Positions 58,885 to 64,000 of a DNA stretch of 64,000 bases are shown one piece after another. The translations under genes and the position numbers were made by a program. The notes below the pieces were generated by a model, which did not search any database, had not been told where the DNA came from, and saw nothing but the letters and a program-made list of their open reading frames with translations. Source of the DNA: Leucobacter komagatae (GTDB taxonomy: Bacteria > Actinomycetota > Actinomycetes > Actinomycetales > Microbacteriaceae); assembly GCF_006716085.1 (NCBI RefSeq), contig NZ_VFON01000001.1:2976001-3040000 (forward strand). The letters are read 5' to 3'. Within the stretch, counting starts at the first letter, position 1, and every line of letters starts with the position of its first letter.

Positions 58885-59670
58885 TTGACACCCACCCACA
58901 GCTTCACCCCGGCGGTGCCGGTGTTGACCTACCAGCGCATCGTCGAGCAGGTGGAGTCGGCGATCCTCTCCGGCGAGATTCCGGTCGGCACGCAGCTCTC
59001 GAGCGAGCGCGACCTGATGGTGCAGTTCGGCGTGAGCCGGCCGACGGTGCGCGAGGCGCTCCGCGTGCTGCAGAGCATGGGGCTCATCGAGCCGAAACCG
59101 GGTACGCGTGGCGGCCCGGTCGTGCTCGCGCCCTCACCCGAGACGCTGGAGCGCTCCTTCCGAGCGATGCTCGGTACGGCGTCGCTTGGGCTCGCGGAGC
59201 TCGTGCAGTTTCGTATCGTGCTCGACGGCTCCGCCTCCGAACTCGCGGCCGTGCTGCACACCGACGAACAGCTCGAGCGGATGCGTGAGGCAGTGACCCG
59301 CATGCGCGAGGTCGCTGAGGGCGGCAGCGGAACAGGCGGGGCACAGCCGAGTGACGCCGAGTTCGCCGACGCTGACCTCGCGTTCCACCGCACCGTGTGG
59401 GAGGCGAGTGGCAACCAGGTGCTGCAGCTCAGCGGGCAGGCGGTCTCGGGCGCGCTCCGGGCGCTCGTGCAGCGCGACCTCGAACGCGGCTCGGGCTAGA
59501 GCGCGGTGCGGCTCGACTCGGCGCGCATCGACTCCGGGCTGTTCGAGGCGATTGAGCGGCGCGACTCGGCCGAGGCTGGGCGCATCGCGCGTGGGGCCAT
59601 CGCCGACCGCTTCAGCTCAATGCTCTCGGACGACGAGCGCCGGGCACTCGCGGCGATCACCGGCCCGTAG
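58885..59670 (+). pseudogene. FadR-subfamily GntR regulator interrupted by an in-frame amber codon
   Basis: A TTG at 58885 behind GGAGAG starts the regulator (LTPTHSFTPAVPVLTYQRIV). The winged helix is YQRIVEQVESAILSGEIPVGTQLSSERDLMVQFGVSRPTVREALRVL, then an FCD-type helical ligand domain (LVQFRIVLDGSASELAAVL, ADLAFHRTVWEASGNQVLQL). TAG at 59497 is codon 205. The same frame continues with convincing FCD sequence (DSGLFEAIERRDSAEAGRIARGAI) to TAG at 59668, so the intact protein would have 261 residues. The truncated product keeps the DNA-binding domain but loses the last FCD helices. Confidence 0.82.
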
Positions 59671-59723
59671 GGCGGCCGCCGCGGCCCGGGATCGATCGGC
59701 CAAAACACCCGCTTCGCACCGAA

Positions 59724-59755
59724 TCACCCGGATTTTTCACGTATTTTCCGGGTGA
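59724..59755 (+). terminator. Weak hairpin after the GntR gene
   Basis: TCACCCGG (59724-59731) and CCGGGTGA (59748-59755) pair around a 16-nt T-rich loop. A possible terminator for the regulator gene; no U-tract follows. Confidence 0.35.
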
Positions 59756-59781
59756 ATCGGGTCAAACTGGGTACATTGGCC

Positions 59782-59836
59782 GGCGGCTTGGGCGGCTTGG
59801 GCGGCTTGGGCGGCTTGGGCGGCTTGGGCGGAGTGG
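59782..59836. repeat. 9-bp G-rich tandem repeat
   Basis: Five perfect GGCGGCTTG units (59782-59826) and a degenerate sixth. The run of G-triplets, spaced six bases apart (CTTGGGCGG), could form a G-quadruplex. It is in the gap 59671-59924 at the 3' side of the MFS gene; nothing else is seen in that gap apart from the weak hairpin. Confidence 0.8.
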
Positions 59837-59924
59837 GCTGGTGCAGGAGGCTGCGGCCACGCGGGCCGAGCGGAGCAGGCGGGGACGGGTGTAGCTCGGC
59901 AGCGGCCGGCGGCCACGCGGGCGG

Positions 59925-61169
59925 CTACCCCTGGCGTGCTCCGCGGAACGCCGCCACCGCGAGCCCCGCGCACGCCAGCGCGATCGCACCCGTGAACGCC
60001 AGGACCGCCGGGGTGAGCCCGAACGCCGAGGCTGCGACGCCAAGCCCGAGCACGGGCAGCGTGCTGCCGAGGTAGGTGACCGCGTAGATCGTGTTCACGG
60101 TTGCCGCGTGGCGCTCGACGGGCACGGACGCAACCGCCGCCCCAAACACCTGCTGGAACGCGATGCCCTGCCCCGCCCCAGCGATGAGGCACGCGGCGAC
60201 AGTCAGCGACGGGCTAGCCGCAGCCGTGGCCACGCCGAGCAGCAGGGTTCCAGCGGCGAACGCGGTCAGCCCGATCGGCGCGGCCCACCTTCCGCGCACC
60301 GCGAAGAGCTGCGCCCCAGACGACGCCAGCAGTACGAGCGAGGCGAGCAGCCCGAGCATCGGCCGCGAGGTCGCGTTGAAGAGGTCGGCGAAGTGCTCGG
60401 GCGCGAGCGACAGGCAGAACCCGAGAAACGCGAAGCTCACGAAGCCGACGATGGCGGCGGTGCGGATTGCCGGCGCGGCGCTCGCAACGGCGATAACCGT
60501 GCCCGTGTCAGTCGTCATGGTTCTGGGTGCCGGGGTGGCGCCCGCCGCCATGCCTGCGGGGCGGCATTCGTTGCGGGGAGCGGCAAGCATGATGAGCGGC
60601 ACGAGCGCGAGCAGCAGACCCGCCCACACGAAGAATGGGGTGCGCGTGGGGGAGCCGACGAGCGACAGCACGCCGCCGAGGATCGGCCCGGCCGCCACAC
60701 CACCAGACGTCGCGAGCAGCGTGAGCCTGCCGCTGAGGGTCGGCCGACCGGGCAGCAGCACGCGGAGAGCGCTCGAACCCGTTCCCGTCGCGGCCGCGAT
60801 CGCGAGGCCCTGGACGGCGCGTGCGAGGCAGAACCACGCGAGGGTCGGCGCCAGCGCAAGCCCGAGGGTCGCGGCTGAGGTTGCGAGGAGCGCTGCGATG
60901 ATGACGGTTCGCCGGTTCGCGCGGGCGCTGATGGGGCGGAACAGCACGAGGCCGACGAGCAGGCTGAGCACATAGCTTGAGAACGCGATGGTGACGCCGA
61001 ACGCGTCGATGTCGAGCTTGCCACCAATGAGCGGGTACAGCGCAGTCGGGAGGTTCGCGGCGGTGAGAAGCCCGAAGAGGCTGACGATCGTGAGGGTCGC
61101 GCGAAGCCGTGGGCGCCGGAGAGAAACGGGCGCGCTGCTCGGGTGCGCGAGGGCATGGGTGGTGCTCAA
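59925..61169 (-). CDS. MFS transporter
   Basis: The start is uncertain; I used the TTG at 61169 ([17 protein letters not shown]), giving 414 residues, because sequence further upstream is compositionally unlike a membrane protein start. Twelve hydrophobic segments are visible, beginning with [25 protein letters not shown]. The loop after TM2-3 ([25 protein letters not shown]) is the MFS motif A-like region. It is divergent from an AsnC-type regulator, so export of an amino acid or related compound is plausible. No substrate motif is recognised. Confidence 0.8.
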   Translation of the reverse strand: MSTTHALAHPSSAPVSLRRPRLRATLTIVSLFGLLTAANLPTALYPLIGGKLDIDAFGVTIAFSSYVLSLLVGLVLFRPISARANRRTVIIAALLATSAATLGLALAPTLAWFCLARAVQGLAIAAATGTGSSALRVLLPGRPTLSGRLTLLATSGGVAAGPILGGVLSLVGSPTRTPFFVWAGLLLALVPLIMLAAPRNECRPAGMAAGATPAPRTMTTDTGTVIAVASAAPAIRTAAIVGFVSFAFLGFCLSLAPEHFADLFNATSRPMLGLLASLVLLASSGAQLFAVRGRWAAPIGLTAFAAGTLLLGVATAAASPSLTVAACLIAGAGQGIAFQQVFGAAVASVPVERHAATVNTIYAVTYLGSTLPVLGLGVAASAFGLTPAVLAFTGAIALACAGLAVAAFRGARQG

Positions 61170-61603
61170 CGTGGTGCTTTCGTACTGGCAACCGGGGTGG
61201 TGGTTGCGTGCCGTGCTGCGGGTGCCGGGTGTGGCGTGCAGCGGTGCGGGGAGCGGCTGGTTGGCCGAACCCCGAGGAGTATTCAACCCCACGCCAGCGG
61301 GGGCGCGCAAACCGGTGCGACGCCGTGCGAAATGCAGCCCCGATTGGCGCGCCCCTACGCCGCGACGACGCGGCGTACCCACGGGGTCGCGGGTGCACTA
61401 TGGCAGGGAGTTGCGCTCAATCAGGTGCGGTGTGCAGCGGCCTGGGGTGGTGGTCGGCTGCGGTGCGGAGCCGCCTGGTGGGGAAGCCCGCAAGTGTCGG
61501 AGGCGGATGGTGCCGCCTCCCGAGAAGTATTCAATCGAGGGGTGCAAGATTCGCGCAACCGGCTAAGCTTTCAGTACGCAATTTGTATAGCGGTGACCGA
61601 AGA
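61170..61603. promoter_or_regulatory. Divergent region between MFS and AsnC genes with a repeated motif
   Basis: This 434-bp gap holds no gene. CCCGAGGAGTATTCAACC (61271-61288) and CCCGAGAAGTATTCAATC (61519-61536) match at 16 of 18 positions in the same orientation, 248 bp apart. The AT-rich CAATTTGTATAG near 61580 may contain the -10 of the AsnC gene. Confidence 0.5.
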
Positions 61604-62083
61604 ATGGAGCGCGAAGTGAGCGAAGTGTATGCCCTCGATGCGACGGATCGTCGAATCCTCGAACAGCTCGACGTCGACGCACGCATGCCCGTCGCGATGA
61701 TCGCCCACAAACTCGGCCTCGCCCGCGGCACCGTGCAGGCCCGCATCGACAAGATGCAGGCGGCTGACGTGTTCCGGCCGCACAGCGCCCGCGTGAAGCC
61801 TGCGGCGTTCGGGCGACCGGTCGCCGCGATGGTGCAGGTCGAGCTCGACCAGCACCTCATTACGGAGGCGATCCGGGCCCTCGCGAGTATCCCCGAGGTG
61901 CTCGAGTGCTTCGCGCCCGCAGGCGACACCGACCTGCTGCTGCGCGTCGTTGCGCGCGACCCCGAAGATCTGTACCGGGTGAGCGAAGAGATCAGGCTCT
62001 GCCCCGGCATCACCCGCACATCGACGAGCCTCTTCCTCAGGCAGGTCATTCCCTACCGCGTCACGGGGATGCTCGCGGAGTAG
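61604..62083 (+). CDS. Lrp/AsnC-family transcriptional regulator
   Basis: The ATG at 61604 gives 159 residues, the normal single-unit length; upstream in-frame sequence is intergenic. The HTH is LDATDRRILEQLDVDARMPVAMIAHKLGLARGTVQARIDKM (about 9-50). The RAM sensor domain follows (VAAMVQVELDQHLITEAIRALASIPEVLECF, GDTDLLLRVVARDPEDLYRV). Divergent from an MFS transporter, so it probably responds to an amino acid and controls that exporter. It is unrelated in sequence detail to the two-module regulator at 9848. Confidence 0.92.
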   Translation: MEREVSEVYALDATDRRILEQLDVDARMPVAMIAHKLGLARGTVQARIDKMQAADVFRPHSARVKPAAFGRPVAAMVQVELDQHLITEAIRALASIPEVLECFAPAGDTDLLLRVVARDPEDLYRVSEEIRLCPGITRTSTSLFLRQVIPYRVTGMLAE

Positions 62084-62221
62084 TGGAGCAGCGGAGTAGC
62101 GCGGCACCCGCCCGAGGATTCCGGTGCGGGGTTTCCCGCGAAGAACCGCTAAAATCGAGGGAGTTTCATCTCCTGGCGCTGGCGAGCGCCCGCAGCGCCA
62201 CGAACGGAGACCCCACCCGCG

Positions 62222-63310
62222 ATGAATGAACTTGAATCCCGCGTCCGCGGCACCGTGCACATCGTCGGCGCTGGGCTGCTCGGCGCGAGCGTCGGCCTCG
62301 GGCTGCGCGAGCGCGGCGTCGACGTCACGCTCGAGGATCTTTCGCCGACCGCTGTCGCGCTCGCCGCAGATTACGGAGCGGGCAGGATCCGGGAGGCCGG
62401 CGACCCCGAACCATCCGTCGTGGTGGTCGCGACCCCGCCCGACGTTGTCGCCGATGCCGTGGAGCGGGCGCTCGCCGAGTTCCCTGACGCGGTCGTCACC
62501 GACGTCGCAAGTGTGAAGCTCGCCCCCTACCTCGAACTCGTGCGCCGCGGCGCCCCGCTGAAGAACTACGTCGGCTCGCACCCGATGGCGGGCCGCGAGC
62601 GCGGCGGCGCGATCATGGCGCGCGCCGACCTCTTCACCGCGCGGCCGTGGGTGATCTGCCGCGACCGCGACACCCCCGCAGAAGCGCTGTCACTCGTTGA
62701 GGCGATCGCGCTCGATCTCGGCGGCGTGCTTACCGAGATGACGCCGGAGGAGCACGACCGGTCGGTCGGCCTCGTCTCGCACCTGCCGCAGGTCGTGTCG
62801 AGCCTGCTCGCAGCGCGCCTCGTCTCGGCGGAGGAGCAGGCGATCGCACTCGCGGGCGCTGGCCTCAGGGACACGACGAGGATCGCGGCCAGCGATCCTG
62901 AACTGTGGGTGCAGATCCTGGGGGCGAACCGCGAGCCGGTCGTCGCGCTGCTCGAGCAGTTCTCGGCCGATGTCGCCGCGTTCACCGCCGCGCTCCGCGA
63001 CGCCGACGCGCCGGGCGCGAAGCGCCGCGTCGCCGACCTGCTCGCGGCCGGCGGCCGCGGCGTCGGGCGCATCCCCGGCAAGCACGGATCCTCCGAGCGA
63101 TTCATCACGATCACGGTGCTCATCGACGATACGCCGGGCGAGCTCGGCCGCCTGCTCACCGAACTCGGAGAACTCGGTATTAACATGGAAGACTTGCGCC
63201 TTGAGCACTCGCCTGGCGCGCAGATTGGCTTTGCGGAGATCGCCGTGCTGCCAGAAGCCGCCGAACGGGCGGTCGCTGACCTCACCGAGCGCGGATGGAG
63301 AACACTGTAA
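62222..63310 (+). CDS. tyrA: Prephenate dehydrogenase
   Basis: The 362-residue protein has the Rossmann motif VHIVGAGLLGASVGLGLRERG, the prephenate-site segments VGSHPMAGRERGGA and VSHLPQVVSSLLAARL, and a C-terminal ACT domain (ITVLIDDTPGELGRLLTELGELGINMEDLRLEH). It oxidatively decarboxylates prephenate to 4-hydroxyphenylpyruvate for tyrosine; the ACT domain suggests tyrosine feedback. The stop overlaps the cmk ATG by one base. In related genomes this pair follows the rluB-type gene closely; here 18 kb intervene. Confidence 0.92.
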   Translation: MNELESRVRGTVHIVGAGLLGASVGLGLRERGVDVTLEDLSPTAVALAADYGAGRIREAGDPEPSVVVVATPPDVVADAVERALAEFPDAVVTDVASVKLAPYLELVRRGAPLKNYVGSHPMAGRERGGAIMARADLFTARPWVICRDRDTPAEALSLVEAIALDLGGVLTEMTPEEHDRSVGLVSHLPQVVSSLLAARLVSAEEQAIALAGAGLRDTTRIAASDPELWVQILGANREPVVALLEQFSADVAAFTAALRDADAPGAKRRVADLLAAGGRGVGRIPGKHGSSERFITITVLIDDTPGELGRLLTELGELGINMEDLRLEHSPGAQIGFAEIAVLPEAAERAVADLTERGWRTL

Positions 63311-64000
63311 TGGGGGCAACACCTCTCGCAACCGAGCCCATTCTCGTCGCGATCGACGGCCCCGCTGGGAGCGGCAAATCGAGCGTGTCCCGGGCCGCCG
63401 CTGAGCAGATGGGCTTCGGCATCCTCGACACGGGCGCCGCGTACCGCGCGCTCGCGTGGCTCTCGCTCCACACCGAGACCGATCTTGAGGACGAGGCAGC
63501 AGTGCTCGCACTCATGGACGCGTGGTCGTACCGGACCACCCTGCAGGGGGAGCAGCTCATCGGCATCGTGCTCGCCGACGGCGAAGGGTACGACACCTTC
63601 GACGTGACGAGCGAGATTCGTGAGCCCGAGATCTCGGGCCAGGTGAGCCGCGTCTCAAAGCACCCGCAGGTGCGTGAACGGCTGAACGCGATGTTCCGCG
63701 AGATCGTTGCGACGTCTGGGCTGCCCGGCGTCGTCATCGAGGGGCGCGACATCACGACCGTCGTGGCGCCGGACGCGCCCGTGCGCATCCTGATGACCGC
63801 GTCACCCGAGGTGCGCGCGACCAGGCGCCAGGGCGAGTTGCCCGGCGCGACCCACGAGCAGGTGCTCGCTGACATTACGGCCCGCGATGCGAAGGATGCC
63901 GCGGTCGTAGATTTTCTGAACCCCGCCCCCGGGGTCACGCTCATTGACACGAGCGACATGAACTTTGGGCAGTCGATCCAAGCTGTGATCGACACCGTTG
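63310..64000 (+). CDS. cmk: Cytidylate kinase (3' end beyond window)
   Basis: From the ATG at 63310 the frame is open to the window end (230 codons). The P-loop is AIDGPAGSGKSSVSRAAAE, the NMP-binding Arg is in DTGAAYRALAWL, and VVIEGRDITTVVAPDAPVRILMTAS is the conserved CMP kinase segment; DTSDMNFGQSIQAV near the end matches the family tail. It phosphorylates CMP/dCMP. TAATG overlap with tyrA indicates translational coupling. Only the last few residues appear to be missing, unless it is fused or extended. Confidence 0.93.
   Translation, partial: MGATPLATEPILVAIDGPAGSGKSSVSRAAAEQMGFGILDTGAAYRALAWLSLHTETDLEDEAAVLALMDAWSYRTTLQGEQLIGIVLADGEGYDTFDVTSEIREPEISGQVSRVSKHPQVRERLNAMFREIVATSGLPGVVIEGRDITTVVAPDAPVRILMTASPEVRATRRQGELPGATHEQVLADITARDAKDAAVVDFLNPAPGVTLIDTSDMNFGQSIQAVIDTV

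Noticed and set aside
61109..61603. N-terminal extension of the AsnC regulator
   Set aside because: Extension is intergenic-type sequence; ATG at 61604 gives the standard family length.

Overview
The window is high-GC actinobacterial chromosome. The rRNA operon (16S, spacer without tRNAs, 23S, 5S) and the order of the surrounding housekeeping genes (TPR protein, HAD-IIA hydrolase, tlyA, nadK, recN, pyrG, NUDIX, xerD, parA-like, scpA, scpB, rluB-type synthase, tyrA, cmk) fit Microbacteriaceae. A Leucobacter-like organism is my best guess from recall of 16S signatures, not from a search.

Layout. (1) 1-5.4 kb: a PucR-type regulator (cut by the window edge) diverges from a sodium:solute symporter, a ThDP enzyme of the acetolactate synthase fold and a D-2-hydroxyacid dehydrogenase; this looks like a catabolic module. 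(2) 5.5-10.8 kb: a MurJ-type flippase, then an NCS1 permease and a nitrilase-superfamily amidohydrolase divergent from a two-module Lrp/AsnC regulator. (3) 10.8-16.8 kb: the rRNA operon with promoters, leader box and terminator. (4) 16.8-30.5 kb: housekeeping block, with a PepSY lipoprotein and mntH behind a palindromic operator. (5) 30.5-40.3 kb: an accessory island between xerD and the parA-like gene. It holds a giant RHS/YD-repeat protein split by an IS256-family (IS1249-type) element with a perfect 8-bp target duplication. Downstream is a chain of small membrane-protein genes, most joined by 4-bp start/stop overlaps and including tandem paralogues, which looks like a polymorphic-toxin immunity array. 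(6) 40.3-44.1 kb: parA-like, scpA, scpB and an RsuA/RluB pseudouridine synthase with an RGG-like tail. (7) 44.1-62.1 kb: an accessory metabolic segment between the pseudouridine synthase and tyrA. It has a GNAT gene flanked by a 34-bp direct repeat copying the end of the neighbouring YeiH-type gene, a YeiH/LysR pair, an isopropylmalate/tartrate-type dehydrogenase divergent from ALDH-SDR, a PACE-type efflux protein, a peptide-type ABC importer with an amidase, a FadR-type GntR regulator, and an MFS exporter with an AsnC regulator. (8) 62.2-64 kb: tyrA and the start of cmk.

Main integrative observations. Removing the IS and one target copy restores a single 1723-codon rhs frame. An identical 11-bp palindrome (TGGTAAGACCA) lies in the GntR/ABC intergenic region and, 10 kb away, next to the ALDH promoter, tying both units to one regulator. 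The amidase carries a frameshift in a six-base homopolymer and the GntR gene an in-frame amber codon, so this regulon may be decaying unless these are sequencing errors.
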